From Bacteroidota bacterium (GTDB taxonomy: Bacteria; Bacteroidota; Ignavibacteria; Kryptoniales; JAKASW01): 64,000 nt of DNA. Below, in pieces: positions 1-9,027 of the stretch. The notes beneath the pieces were generated by a model. The model did not search any database and was not told where the DNA came from. It worked only from the letters and a program-made list of their open reading frames with translations. The position numbers and the translations under genes are program-made. Positions within the stretch are counted from its first letter, which is position 1. The number at the start of each line of letters is the position of its first letter. The DNA is taken from positions 110,848 through 174,847 of the forward strand of contig JAKAMG010000004.1 in NCBI GenBank assembly GCA_021812985.1, in the 5' to 3' direction.

Positions 1-1160
1 AACGCGGATGTATCCTGCCAGGCGTTGAAGAAATACTTTACGAACGACCCATCTGCCTGCGGGGGAATGTCCGCAAAGTAAGTATGCGACGTATCCGCCG
101 TCATCTTTATTCTCTGATAGGAGCCGTTGTTGACGGAATAATAAACCGCCGCTGAATCCACCTTGACGCTCGTGTCGGGATTTATGGAGATCGCGGTTAT
201 CCTTACCCTTACCGGATCAGATGGGAGCGGAAATGCCGCCGAACGCCTGGTTGAGAAACCCGTGGCAGTGATGTTAGGAGTGTACGCTCCGATCTTCACG
301 TCGCCAGGGTAGAGCGGGACTATTTCATAGCCGCCGTACGTCGCGGAAGCGGCGATCAGTATCCCTCTGACGTAGTCAATGGTCGAGCCAACTGGAGGCG
401 GCACGTATTTCTGCGGGCCGTTCACGGTCGTGTCTCCGTAGGATCTTCCGCTGAAATATTTGGATGGGTCATACATATAAATTGTGTTCCCAAATGAATC
501 GGCCATGCTGACGAACCATTGCCCGGACGAGCTGCTCTGCGACCGGGTCTTGACACTCAGATGACGCAGTATCACGTATGAGTTTTTGTACTTTGTGCCA
601 GGATTGAAATGGACGGTGCCTCCCTTGGAGACGTCGCCGGTAACGAGGTCGCTCACCTTGACCTCGGCGGGCGCGGGCCTCGGCCCGCTTATCTGGAGTA
701 TGCTGATCGGCATCGCGGGTGTCGTCTGACTCCCGATCGGAATCAGCTCGAAATTGCCCATAATGTCCGTGCCAAATTTAGTCAGCTTTCCTGTCAGCTG
801 AATGACCGAGCCGCTGTCGATCGATCCGAACCCGGCGTTTATGATGTTCGCGGAAGTATCCATCGTGTAGACATTCATTCCCCCCCACTCAGCGCTGTCG
901 AGGCTCTGTATGTAGAACGAGAAGTGTCCGCCGACGTTGCGGATGACGCGCGGGTCGGTGACCAGCACTCCCGTCACGGTGATGGTATCGTTGAGATACA
1001 TGGAGTTCGTCAGGCTCCCCCGTCCGCTTGTGCCGAACCCCTCCGCTATGATCAACGAATCCATCGGGATGAAATTCACGTTAAAGAGCGACAGCTCCTG
1101 GTACGTTTGCGCCGTCGCAAGACCTGTTAGGAAAAACAGGATCAGTAAGGTTCTTTTCAT
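1..1160 (-). CDS. Secreted protein with OB-fold-like (YhcR-type) repeats, 3' end outside window
   Basis: The frame starts at an ATG at 1160, five bases after a GGAGG, and stays open to the window edge, giving 386 residues without a stop. Residues 1-18 form a signal peptide (MKRTLLILFFLTGLATAQ). Around residues 45-135 is a pattern typical of the OB-fold repeats of extracellular nucleases and lamin-tail proteins: 'TVTGVLVTDPRV' followed by 'FYIQSLDS'. A second, weaker copy follows. From about residue 300 there is an Ig-like stretch ending near 'VKYFFNAWQD'. It lies downstream of another secreted protein on the same strand. I infer a cell-surface or secreted role. Enzymatic activity cannot be judged without the missing C-terminus. 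Confidence 0.7.
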   Translation of the reverse strand, partial: MKRTLLILFFLTGLATAQTYQELSLFNVNFIPMDSLIIAEGFGTSGRGSLTNSMYLNDTITVTGVLVTDPRVIRNVGGHFSFYIQSLDSAEWGGMNVYTMDTSANIINAGFGSIDSGSVIQLTGKLTKFGTDIMGNFELIPIGSQTTPAMPISILQISGPRPAPAEVKVSDLVTGDVSKGGTVHFNPGTKYKNSYVILRHLSVKTRSQSSSSGQWFVSMADSFGNTIYMYDPSKYFSGRSYGDTTVNGPQKYVPPPVGSTIDYVRGILIAASATYGGYEIVPLYPGDVKIGAYTPNITATGFSTRRSAAFPLPSDPVRVRITAISINPDTSVKVDSAAVYYSVNNGSYQRIKMTADTSHTYFADIPPQADGSFVKYFFNAWQDTSA

Positions 1161-1247
1161 TTCAGCCTCCAGTTTTAAAACGAGTAGTCGCGTGGAGCAA
1201 TCTGCCGGGCGCGGGCCAATAAGTCCCTGACGGCGTATTGTCGACGC

Positions 1248-3314
1248 CTATTTGATTATCAAGAACTTGCCGCGCTTTATCGCGCCGGTATTCAAATCTT
1301 TTACGGTAAACAGATACAGCCCTGTCGCGATGGCCTGGTCAGCCGTGGTGATCAGGTTCCATGCGTGGAGCCCTCCCGGAAGTCGCTGCGAGTTATCCGA
1401 AGCGTAATGCTGGAACCACTGTATGTCCGATCCATTGTAAGTCGAAGAGCTGTGTTCAATAGTCGCGACTATATCCCCGGCAACCGTGTATATCCTTATC
1501 TCGCAGAGCGGAGGAAGATTATAGAAGTAGATCTTCTTCTCGCGTACGCTGGCTCCATCCCAGACTGCTCTCGTGTAATAGGGATTTGGAAACACCCCGA
1601 CCGCAGAAGAGTCGCGGACGTTCGCCGGTGAGCCGGGGAACACCTTTCCGAGCGCCCTCACCGACGGCTGACTCGGTGTCCCGAGGGCTGCGTTGCCCTG
1701 GTCGTATGCCTCCACGCCGAAGACGTACTCCCAGCCGTTCAAGACCGATGAGACCTTGTACTTATAAACATATTGATAGGGTTCACCCGGAAAAGTCACC
1801 GGCGTGCCCAGCCTCGGCGGGAGACCCAAATCGAAGCCGATGGAATCAACGATGTCAAAGTCCGCGATCTCCTGATAGGGATCCTGGATCCCCTGCACAT
1901 CGAACCCGGGCTTTGACATGTACACCCTGTAACCCTCGAAGTTTCTGCGATTTAAGAATGGGTCCACAACGCCTTCCGGGGCGTCATCCCAGTATATCGT
2001 AGCGCTGCCGTCACCCGGTTCGACGTGGACATGCGGCGGCGGAAGAATGTTCGGGAATACATATCGTGTTATGTTCCCGTTTCCGTCGAGGTCCTCCCCC
2101 GGGTCGAGTATTCCATTCCCGTTTCTGTCCTCACCGTTATATGTGCGCTGCGCCCAGCCGGCGTTTTCGTAAAGAGTCTTCCTTGCTGCGGCCACGTTAT
2201 TCTGATAATCAGTGGAAACACCCGTCTCGAATTTCGGCGCACAGACAATCGCGAAGACTACCGTCACTGAGGAATCGGCGGGGAGTTGAAACGGCCCGAC
2301 GGACAAGAGCGCGTATCTGTTGCCTGCCTTTCCGAGGTAGCTTGGATTGGAAGGGTTGTTGTAATAATCGGATGGGATCGATGTCTCCATCTTTTCGAAG
2401 CGGAGGGCGTCCGTTGATGGTGAGAGAAGATTCGCGTCGCCCGTGCCCAACCTGAATTGCCAGGCCGAGAAGTGTGTCCGGCTGTTAAGCGAGTCCAGCG
2501 TACCATCTGGAGAATTGATTACAGCTCCAAGCGGGTCAACGCCGAGAAGTTTTATCGACACGTAGTTGTCGGTGGGAAGATCGCTCGAAAAATGCTGAGC
2601 GTCGAAGGCATACGCGAGCCTGAGAGAATCCGCGTATCCGATACCTGTGCCACTATAGAACGTCGTCCCCTCTGTCGGAAGCCTGAAATTAGTGTTCCTC
2701 ACGACGAAATCGTTCACGAAGCCCACGCACATGGAATCGATCGTGATCCTACCTGTATTCTTCACCTTGTAGCTGAGTATAACGAAGAAATTCGCGCTGG
2801 GATATTCCCACGCATATGTCTCCTGATGTACGGAGACGTTGAGGGGATTGTGCCCGACGATTTCCTGCCCCGTGTTGGGATCGACAGTATTTGAATCCGT
2901 AAAATCCGATACGAAATCCTGATGGCTGACCGCGGCGGGAGAGTAGAAGCGCGACTCGAGGAGCGAGCTCCTTTCCGTCAGTCCGCTGTCCGGGGGCTGA
3001 GTAAACTCGGATGGACTGCTGTAGTAATCTGTTGTCACCGTGCTGACAAACGGCCCCTGCCCGCCTCTGTAGCCCCCGATCCATAGGCCGCCACTGAACA
3101 GATGCTCTATCCTCGACCTCACGGGTGTTATCGGATATTCACACGACGGCTGAGTCGGCCAGAACGACTGACTGAATGTATTACCGATACGACCGAAGCT
3201 CGTTATGGTGAGCCCGATGTTACCGATACTGGTCGAATTGTTATCAGCTACCTGACCATGTGCTACGGCAGACACACATAGTACAATGGTCGCAACTCTT
3301 AGGAGAATGCGCAC
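1248..3314 (-). CDS. Large secreted protein with C-terminal type IX sorting domain
   Basis: I place the start at GTG 3314, which gives about 688 residues beginning with a compact signal peptide (MRILLRVATIVLCVSAVAHG). An upstream TTG/ATG extension would put 22 charged residues before it. Near residues 395-413 is an Asp/Asn-rich 'DRNGNGILDPGEDLDGNGN' stretch like calcium-binding dockerin or thrombospondin type 3 loops, followed by a fibronectin type III-like segment ('SATIYWDDAPEG'). The last ~90 residues have the usual sorting-domain layout: 'VFPNPYY', then 'IRIYTVAGDIVATI', then 'GLYLFTVKDLNTG' and a Lys-rich end. This predicts export by Sec and then the type IX system. The large middle part is not recognised. 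Confidence 0.75.
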   Translation of the reverse strand: MRILLRVATIVLCVSAVAHGQVADNNSTSIGNIGLTITSFGRIGNTFSQSFWPTQPSCEYPITPVRSRIEHLFSGGLWIGGYRGGQGPFVSTVTTDYYSSPSEFTQPPDSGLTERSSLLESRFYSPAAVSHQDFVSDFTDSNTVDPNTGQEIVGHNPLNVSVHQETYAWEYPSANFFVILSYKVKNTGRITIDSMCVGFVNDFVVRNTNFRLPTEGTTFYSGTGIGYADSLRLAYAFDAQHFSSDLPTDNYVSIKLLGVDPLGAVINSPDGTLDSLNSRTHFSAWQFRLGTGDANLLSPSTDALRFEKMETSIPSDYYNNPSNPSYLGKAGNRYALLSVGPFQLPADSSVTVVFAIVCAPKFETGVSTDYQNNVAAARKTLYENAGWAQRTYNGEDRNGNGILDPGEDLDGNGNITRYVFPNILPPPHVHVEPGDGSATIYWDDAPEGVVDPFLNRRNFEGYRVYMSKPGFDVQGIQDPYQEIADFDIVDSIGFDLGLPPRLGTPVTFPGEPYQYVYKYKVSSVLNGWEYVFGVEAYDQGNAALGTPSQPSVRALGKVFPGSPANVRDSSAVGVFPNPYYTRAVWDGASVREKKIYFYNLPPLCEIRIYTVAGDIVATIEHSSSTYNGSDIQWFQHYASDNSQRLPGGLHAWNLITTADQAIATGLYLFTVKDLNTGAIKRGKFLIIK

Positions 3315-3460
3315 GACACGCCTTTTTGCCCTAACTGTTGACGATAGGTTTAAGCTAACAACGAGAAAAAAGATTGTCAAGGAAACTTCGCCTGATTATT
3401 TTAGTGTTATAGTTTGAAGCACGCCCTAAACGGCAGACAAAAAACTTGAATGGAGTGATG

Positions 3461-4027
3461 ATGAAAACTGTCGGCATTATTGTGGGGACACTGGTGGTCG
3501 AACTGATCATGCTTGTCCTCTTTGTGAATTCGGGACTGTATAATGTGTCCACCGCGTCGCCTGACCCCGGCTTTATTCATTGGGTCTTCAGCCGGACCAG
3601 CGACAACTCCGCCGAACACTACTCAAAGGACATTGCCGTCCCTTCATTGACTGATTCAGCCATGGTCGTCGAAGGATATGGCCATTACCATGAGATGTGT
3701 GAAACCTGCCACGGCGGGCCGGGCGTCGAAAGATCGGAGATAGGAATGGGATTGTACCCCCATCCGCCCAACCTCATGCATTCAGCAAAAGAGATGGGAC
3801 CGGGAAGACTCTTCTGGGTGATAAAGAACGGCATAAAAAGCACAGGCATGCCTGGCTTCTGGAAGACCCATACCGACAAGCAGATCTGGGCCATCGTCGC
3901 TTTCCTCGAGAGGATGAAAGACATGACGCCGCAGGAATATGCCGCCATGCAGAGTGCCGGGATGCACGATCACGCAATGGTACAGGAGCACGCAGACAAG
4001 CCTCTCCGTAAAGCCGTGAAGAAATAG
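3461..4027 (+). CDS. Membrane-anchored mono-heme cytochrome c
   Basis: A GGAG at 3452-3455 favours ATG 3461; ATG 3458 and TTG 3446 are in frame upstream. The 188-residue product begins with one hydrophobic helix (about residues 4-24) that would act as an uncleaved anchor. The heme site is C80-E-T-C83-H84, and 'GMPGF' supplies the likely axial Met130. The C-terminal helix pattern 'DKQIWAIVAFLERMKDMTP' is typical of class I cytochrome c domains. The gene stands alone between divergent and downstream genes and is closed by a strong terminator. A role in periplasmic electron transfer is well supported; the redox partner is unknown. Confidence 0.88.
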   Translation: MKTVGIIVGTLVVELIMLVLFVNSGLYNVSTASPDPGFIHWVFSRTSDNSAEHYSKDIAVPSLTDSAMVVEGYGHYHEMCETCHGGPGVERSEIGMGLYPHPPNLMHSAKEMGPGRLFWVIKNGIKSTGMPGFWKTHTDKQIWAIVAFLERMKDMTPQEYAAMQSAGMHDHAMVQEHADKPLRKAVKK

Positions 4028-4058
4028 GATTCGACAAAGGACGAAGCAATACAGAGAG

Positions 4059-4092
4059 ACAGGCGGTGTTGAGAGGCACCGCCTGTTTTTTT
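4059..4092 (+). terminator. Rho-independent terminator of the cytochrome c gene
   Basis: A perfect 10-bp stem, ACAGGCGGTG (4059-4068) with CACCGCCTGT (4077-4086), has an 8-base loop and runs into seven T residues. It lies 32 bases after the cytochrome c stop. Confidence 0.9.
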
Positions 4093-4159
4093 GTTGCCGA
4101 ACCTTATGCTGCCGCGGGAACTCGAAATTGCCCGGAGAGAATCGTAAATTGCACCGATC

Positions 4160-5149
4160 ATGAAGACTAATTTTAGATTTGTCGTAATCGGGACTGGGAA
4201 TATAAGCAACGCCTACGCGAAGGCGATCAAAAATATACCAGGCGCTGAGATCGTTGGCGCCGTGTCGAGACAGAAACACCATCCGACTTGGGATGTCCCC
4301 GAAGTTGAAGCTTCCCTTTCCGGCATCAGATCCGATTTCGATGCCGTGATCATCTGCACTCCGAACGGGCTGCACCATGAAAGCGCGATCGAAGCGGCAC
4401 ATATGGGAAAGCACATCCTCTGCGAGAAACCAATCGACATCTCGATCGCTTCCGCGGACGCGATGATAGATGCGTGCAGGAAAGCGGGTGTGAAGCTGGG
4501 TGTCGCGTACCAGCGTAGGATGAGTCCCGACATAGCAGAAGTGAAGAAGCTCATCGACGCCGGCACCTTCGGACGGGTGTTTGCTGCCGAACTGACGGTA
4601 AACAACTACCGCGACGACGCTTATTATAACAGCAGCAAGTATCGCGGCACAAGATCCATCGACGGCGGCGGACCCTTCATGCAGCAGGCCTCTCACTACA
4701 TGGACATATATGCCTGGTACTTCGGCAAACCAGTGAAGGTAGCGAGCATGCACGATACGTTCATACACGATATCGAAGTCGAGGACCACGGCGCTGCGCT
4801 GCTCAGGCATGAGAACGGAATGATAGGCGTGGTCGTGGCATCAACGGCGGCTAAACCCGGCTTTGACGCGAGACTGGAAATCCATGGCGAGAGCGGAACG
4901 GTGGTCCTTGAGAACGACGTCATTGTGAAGTGGGCGGTAGATGGCGTAGAGAACCCTTCACGCCCGCGCGAAATAAAAATCATGAGCGGCGCGTCGAGCC
5001 ACACCGTCGCGGACACAGCGCTGCATGAGGCGATCGTCAGGGACTTCATCTCGGCGGTGAGAGAAGACCGGGAACCGGCGGTCACGGGGCAATCTGCGAG
5101 GCTGGCCACCGAAGTCATTCTCATGATTTATAAGGCGGCTATAGGTTAG
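4160..5149 (+). CDS. Gfo/Idh/MocA-family NAD(P)-dependent oxidoreductase
   Basis: A 329-residue protein of normal family length. The N-terminal Rossmann motif is GTGNIS (11-16). The family signature EKP is at 89-91, with Lys90 as the expected catalytic lysine. The C-terminal half has the typical alpha/beta domain ('GGGPFMQQASHYMDIYAW', with the conserved His near 182). Relatives oxidise sugars, inositols or sugar derivatives at a hydroxyl carbon. No SD stands out before the ATG. The gene sits alone between two terminators, so the substrate cannot be inferred from neighbours. Confidence 0.88.
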   Translation: MKTNFRFVVIGTGNISNAYAKAIKNIPGAEIVGAVSRQKHHPTWDVPEVEASLSGIRSDFDAVIICTPNGLHHESAIEAAHMGKHILCEKPIDISIASADAMIDACRKAGVKLGVAYQRRMSPDIAEVKKLIDAGTFGRVFAAELTVNNYRDDAYYNSSKYRGTRSIDGGGPFMQQASHYMDIYAWYFGKPVKVASMHDTFIHDIEVEDHGAALLRHENGMIGVVVASTAAKPGFDARLEIHGESGTVVLENDVIVKWAVDGVENPSRPREIKIMSGASSHTVADTALHEAIVRDFISAVREDREPAVTGQSARLATEVILMIYKAAIG

Positions 5150-5154
5150 ACGAA

Positions 5155-5180
5155 ATTCCGCCCCGATCGCGGAATCCCCT
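5155..5180 (+). terminator. Weak terminator-like hairpin after the Gfo/Idh gene
   Basis: A 7-bp stem ATTCCGC (5155-5161) / GCGGAAT (5169-5175) lies just after the stop codon and is followed by CCCCTTT rather than a clean T run. It may only weaken read-through into the lipoprotein gene. Confidence 0.4.
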
Positions 5181-5273
5181 TTCCGCGCATGCTTGTTTTC
5201 CAAGCCCGCCCCTTCTACATTTCTCGACCTAGGTGAGGTTCTATCGGTTACTCAATTGAGAGGAGGAGTGTCT

Positions 5274-5732
5274 ATGAAGTCATCTGGTGTTCTATTCATT
5301 TCGCTGGCCTTATTGGCTGCCGGATGTGCGCCTTTGATGCTGAAACCGGCAGACTTTTCGTGGCCAATCGAGGACGAGGTCAGATCAGACTCGCAGGGTA
5401 TGGTCCACGAGGACCGTTATAGCCTTTCATTCAGCATCAAACCTCTGATGTACGCAGAGTTCAAAGATTCGGTGCATGTCGCCGATCGGCCGATAAGGCT
5501 GATACGCGGCATGGAGGGCTACTACTACATGACGGGCCCGAAGTTCAAGAATGTCTATGTATTCACGCAGGCCGAAGGCGGGCTTGCCTTGAAGAAGACG
5601 ATCCTGGTTTCGAAGGAGGGTTTGAAGTCCCCGGCATTCAATCAGAGAGCTCCCTACATCGAGCTGATCAACGGTAAGGAGAGGCCAATCTACCTTAACA
5701 TCGACGGTATTCGGAAGGAGGGCTCGAAATGA
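5274..5732 (+). CDS. Unrecognised lipoprotein
   Basis: An AGGAGGAG at 5261-5268 sets the start at ATG 5274, not at an upstream ATG. The 152-residue product begins with a lipoprotein signal peptide whose lipobox is L-A-A-G-Cys18. After cleavage the protein is soluble and mixed alpha/beta, with no motif I know. Its stop overlaps the start of the next gene in an ATGA, so the two should be translated together and probably act together. A periplasmic or outer-membrane-facing location follows from the lipobox; no function is proposed. Confidence 0.7.
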   Translation: MKSSGVLFISLALLAAGCAPLMLKPADFSWPIEDEVRSDSQGMVHEDRYSLSFSIKPLMYAEFKDSVHVADRPIRLIRGMEGYYYMTGPKFKNVYVFTQAEGGLALKKTILVSKEGLKSPAFNQRAPYIELINGKERPIYLNIDGIRKEGSK

Positions 5733-7012
5733 ACAAGCACGCATTCAGATCACTTAGTCAACTGGCGACTCTTGTGACGGTCCTTCTGTTCGGCCTAGCT
5801 TGCTCTGCCGCGGCTCAGCCAGGATCAGACTACGAGACGGTAAAATCCTTCCAGACAAAGTACAAGGCTATCAAGGAGGCAATAAGACAGGCGTCGACCG
5901 TCCAGCAGTGCGCGGAGATCAGCGCAGATATAGATGAGCTGCAGAAGGAATTCGCGTCCGACACGACGTTACTGAACAAGGCCCTTTATCCGAACAAGTA
6001 CGACGACGAGATAGACAACGCGCGCGTCGATTTGCAAATGACCCAGAACAGACTCGGCATAATCGAATCGCAGGTTGCGAGAATAACAGACCTAGAAACG
6101 CAGGTGCGCGTACTATCCGGAAAGGTGGACAGTCTTTCGGAGCAGAACGACAAGTTGATGGCCTCCCTCGACGCTGTGACAAAGGCGCTCGAGAGACACA
6201 AGGATGTAGTCGATTCCCTGAATCGCATTATCAGCCAGCTGCGAAAGGGAATACGTGAGCGGGACGCTGCCATATTCTCCATGGTGGACAGCATGTTCAC
6301 GCAGTACGGTAAGAACGTACAGGAGCTGCCCGAGCAGGAAAGGGCGATGCTGATCGGGAAGATGAGACGCCATAATGCCGTGCAGGCGATCCGTCAGGCA
6401 GCCGAGCAAAACCTGAAGTTCCTCGAAACCACCCAGCTGAGCGGGAAGGATCTCGTCCAAATGCTCGCTGAGCAGCACAAGTTCATGTCGTACTGGCAAG
6501 GCCTTGGGCCAAAACTCACGAGCCTCTACGTCAACAGGAAAGATCAGAAAGCCCAGATCATTGAAATCGATACGGCAATCAGCCAGTGGGGACAGAAGGC
6601 GACTTTGGCGTTGTGGGCCGGCTTGTACGGGGAATTCGCTCAGTACAAAGTGCCCGTCGACTCATTCAGGAACGCCGACGAATTTACGACCTCACTAAGC
6701 AATTACTTCGATACACAGGGAGGGGACCTGAAAGCGCCGGCAACGGAAAGGGCGTCGAGACTGAACTACTTCCTGAACAAAGTCTGGAATCCGAGCGTCA
6801 ATTCCGAGTGGATCCCCATGCTTCTGGATCGGGGATTAATTTCGCAGGCACAGGATAACCAGATACAGAATAAGCTCAAAGCATGGGAGCAGGCCACGAA
6901 GCCCTCTTACGCGCTTCTGTACGTCGTCATAATAATTATCTTCATCGCGGTGGTAATCTTCTTCGTTATGAAGAACAAGAAGATGGCTCCGCCATATCCG
7001 TCTCAGAATTAG
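5729..7012 (+). CDS. Signal peptide, coiled coil and C-terminal membrane anchor protein of unknown function
   Basis: A 427-residue protein. An N-terminal export signal ends near 'ACSAAAQP'. A long heptad-rich region at about 90-160 ('LGIESQVARITDLETQ'-like spacing, many Leu/Val with charged residues) predicts a coiled coil. A helical middle part follows, and one strongly hydrophobic segment at about 391-415 is followed by K-N-K-K. Most of the protein should face the periplasm, with a cytosolic tail ending in 'PPYPSQN'. It is translationally coupled to the preceding lipoprotein. The architecture suggests a scaffold or envelope-spanning link, but I recognise no family. Confidence 0.65.
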   Translation: MNKHAFRSLSQLATLVTVLLFGLACSAAAQPGSDYETVKSFQTKYKAIKEAIRQASTVQQCAEISADIDELQKEFASDTTLLNKALYPNKYDDEIDNARVDLQMTQNRLGIIESQVARITDLETQVRVLSGKVDSLSEQNDKLMASLDAVTKALERHKDVVDSLNRIISQLRKGIRERDAAIFSMVDSMFTQYGKNVQELPEQERAMLIGKMRRHNAVQAIRQAAEQNLKFLETTQLSGKDLVQMLAEQHKFMSYWQGLGPKLTSLYVNRKDQKAQIIEIDTAISQWGQKATLALWAGLYGEFAQYKVPVDSFRNADEFTTSLSNYFDTQGGDLKAPATERASRLNYFLNKVWNPSVNSEWIPMLLDRGLISQAQDNQIQNKLKAWEQATKPSYALLYVVIIIIFIAVVIFFVMKNKKMAPPYPSQN

Positions 7013-7043
7013 GCGGATAGGAATACACCGACTGGAAATATGA

Positions 7044-7076
7044 GAAGCGGCGGAGATAGCTCCGCCGCTTCTTTTT
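7044..7076 (+). terminator. Strong terminator after the coiled-coil gene
   Basis: An 11-bp perfect stem, GAAGCGGCGGA (7044-7054) and TCCGCCGCTTC (7061-7071), has a 6-base loop and is followed by TTTTTC. It separates the plus-strand pair from the convergent minus-strand reductase gene. Confidence 0.92.
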
Positions 7077-7104
7077 CAAGATCGTCAATGGCACAGTGCG
7101 GCCT

Positions 7105-8091
7105 CTATAGATTAACCGCTTTCATCATCTCGTCGGTGTAACGGGCACCGGCAGCAACTCCTGGCGGTGCTATTTCCGATATCCGCGCCAAATCTTCCGG
7201 CGACAAATTTATCTGCAGGGTAGCGACGTTTTCTTCGAGATATTTTCTGCGCTTCGTTCCCGGAATGGGGATGATGTCCGTCCCCTGAGCAAGTACCCAC
7301 GCGAGCGCGAGCTGGCTCGCGGTGCATCGCTTCTCCGAGGCCAGTCCCTCCAGTTGTCCTACGAACGCCAGGTTCTTCTTGAAATTCTCTCCCTGGAAAC
7401 GCGGGTTGTTTTTTCTGAAATCCTTCTCGTCGAAACCGGAAGTGTCCTTCAGCTTTCCCGTAAGAAATCCGCGGCCGAGCGGACTGAAGGGAACGAATCC
7501 TATTCCGAGCTCGCGGCATGTGGGAAGTATCTCCTTCTCCACATCGCGCGTCCAGAGCGAGTATTCGCTCTGCAGCGCTGTCACCTTGTGGACCTTGCTG
7601 GCACGTCTCAGCGTCTTCGGTGATGCCTCGGACATTCCGATGTACCGTATTTTCCCCTCTTCAACGAGGCGCGACATTGCACCGATCGTCTCCTCAATTG
7701 GCGTGTTTGGGTCAACCCGATGCTGGTAGTACAGGTCGATTGTATCTATACCGAGCCTCCGGAGACTCGATTCACAAGCCTGCCGGACATACTCCGGCCT
7801 GCCGTTTATCTCAAGGTTCTTTCCGTCAGCAGCCCTGACGTTTCCGAACTTTGTGGCGATTACAACCTTGTCCCTGTAGGGTCTCAACGCCTTTCCGACG
7901 AGAAGCTCGTTTGCCCCGATGCCGTACACGTCGGCGGTGTCAAAGAAAGTCACGCCTAGATCAATCGCTCGATGTATCGTCGCGATCGACTCTTCGTCGT
8001 TTCCCTGTCCGTAAGACTGCGACATACCCATGCAACCAAGGCCCATCGCGGACACTTTCAATCCGCTTCTTCCTAATTCATGATATTCCAT
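7105..8091 (-). CDS. Aldo/keto reductase (first of two close paralogues)
   Basis: A 328-residue NAD(P)H-dependent reductase with a (beta/alpha)8 barrel. The family tetrad is visible: Asp51 and Tyr56 in 'FFDTADVY', Lys81 in 'VIATKFG', His124 in 'YYQHRVDP'. The C-terminal cofactor clamp is '[14 protein letters not shown]'. An AGGAGAG precedes the ATG. It has the same length as the copy at 9028-10014, and their first 130 residues align without gaps, so they are recent paralogues flanking an outer-membrane protein gene. The probable role is reduction of aldehydes or ketones in the cytosol; the substrate is unknown. Confidence 0.9.
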   Translation of the reverse strand: MEYHELGRSGLKVSAMGLGCMGMSQSYGQGNDEESIATIHRAIDLGVTFFDTADVYGIGANELLVGKALRPYRDKVVIATKFGNVRAADGKNLEINGRPEYVRQACESSLRRLGIDTIDLYYQHRVDPNTPIEETIGAMSRLVEEGKIRYIGMSEASPKTLRRASKVHKVTALQSEYSLWTRDVEKEILPTCRELGIGFVPFSPLGRGFLTGKLKDTSGFDEKDFRKNNPRFQGENFKKNLAFVGQLEGLASEKRCTASQLALAWVLAQGTDIIPIPGTKRRKYLEENVATLQINLSPEDLARISEIAPPGVAAGARYTDEMMKAVNL

Positions 8092-8188
8092 TTTCTCTCC
8101 TGATAAATTGTTCCTGAGCTACATAAATTCTCAAAATCAGACTCCGGGCAATTTCAGATTCCACAATCGGTTTTGATTCCCGGCTTAA

Positions 8189-8932
8189 TCAGAACGTATG
8201 ATACAGACCAATGTAGTAAGCGAAGTGTTTGTAGGAAGTAATCCCGTTTCCAGCGTCGCCCGAAAACAGGACCTCATAATCCTTTGCGACAGGCACGCTT
8301 CCTCCTACGTGAATACCGGTGTAGCCGGACGCATCGACCGTCGAAGCGGTCTGGTGAAAGACTTCAGCGCCTAAATAGAGTGCATCGCTGAAATCGTACT
8401 GTACCAGCAAGCCTGTGAAATTCCAGTTCTTGTTGTCGGGTCCGGGGTTCACCCAGTATCCGTCTCCGCCGTAGACTGTCCAGTTGCCGAAATCCTTCTG
8501 TAACCATACCGGAAGATAGACCTGGGCCTTGCCGTTGCCGAGTCCTCTCGCGGCGTTTCCGGTCGGGATCTCGACAAGAGGAAACACGCCGATGTCCGGA
8601 ACTGAGCCCGTCTGCTCGACCAAGCGGTACTTCACGCCGACCTCCGTATCGCCATAGCCGGCGTACGAAACTCCGCCCCTCGGGATATCAAACGCCAGCG
8701 GGAAGACAACATGGAACTGTGTGTTGTGAAAGACGCCGTAGTTGAACTCGACGGCAGGACCCACTCCGCTCGTTCCCGTGCCATCTGCAATGCCGGTGGA
8801 AAACAGGTACAGCTCGCCGTGCATATACGGAACAGGTATGGGATCGTCGGTCCTGAACGGTGGACCTGCATAAGAGACGGCAGCAGCAGCCATCAGACCC
8901 ATGACAATGATTAGTATTTCCCTGCAGGACAT
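8189..8932 (-). CDS. Predicted outer-membrane beta-barrel protein
   Basis: From ATG 8932 the product has 247 residues; a TTG eight codons upstream is a weaker choice. Residues up to about 24 form a signal peptide ('VMGLMAAAAVSYA'). The rest alternates short amphipathic strands with Gly/Asp/Asn turns ('GELYLFSTG', 'TEVGVKYRLVEQ', 'WTVYGGDGYW') and ends in an aromatic residue ('YYIGLYHTF'), the terminal-Phe signal used in barrel assembly. No ligand can be assigned. It sits between the two paralogous aldo/keto reductases and could give their substrate a way in, but that is a guess. Confidence 0.7.
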   Translation of the reverse strand: MSCREILIIVMGLMAAAAVSYAGPPFRTDDPIPVPYMHGELYLFSTGIADGTGTSGVGPAVEFNYGVFHNTQFHVVFPLAFDIPRGGVSYAGYGDTEVGVKYRLVEQTGSVPDIGVFPLVEIPTGNAARGLGNGKAQVYLPVWLQKDFGNWTVYGGDGYWVNPGPDNKNWNFTGLLVQYDFSDALYLGAEVFHQTASTVDASGYTGIHVGGSVPVAKDYEVLFSGDAGNGITSYKHFAYYIGLYHTF

Positions 8933-9027
8933 AGTTCTTATGAAGTCGAAAGGCAAATGTCAGCAGCCGGGACCATAAGCTTGAGATTCAGACTGTCTGA
9001 CGTTCGGCTCTCGCTCGTGAGTTTGGT

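Noticed and set aside
3782..4810. A 342-codon open frame antisense to the cytochrome c and Gfo/Idh genes
   Set aside because: It lies opposite two well-supported genes, has no SD or recognisable motif, and is rich in His, Arg and Cys as expected from antisense reading.
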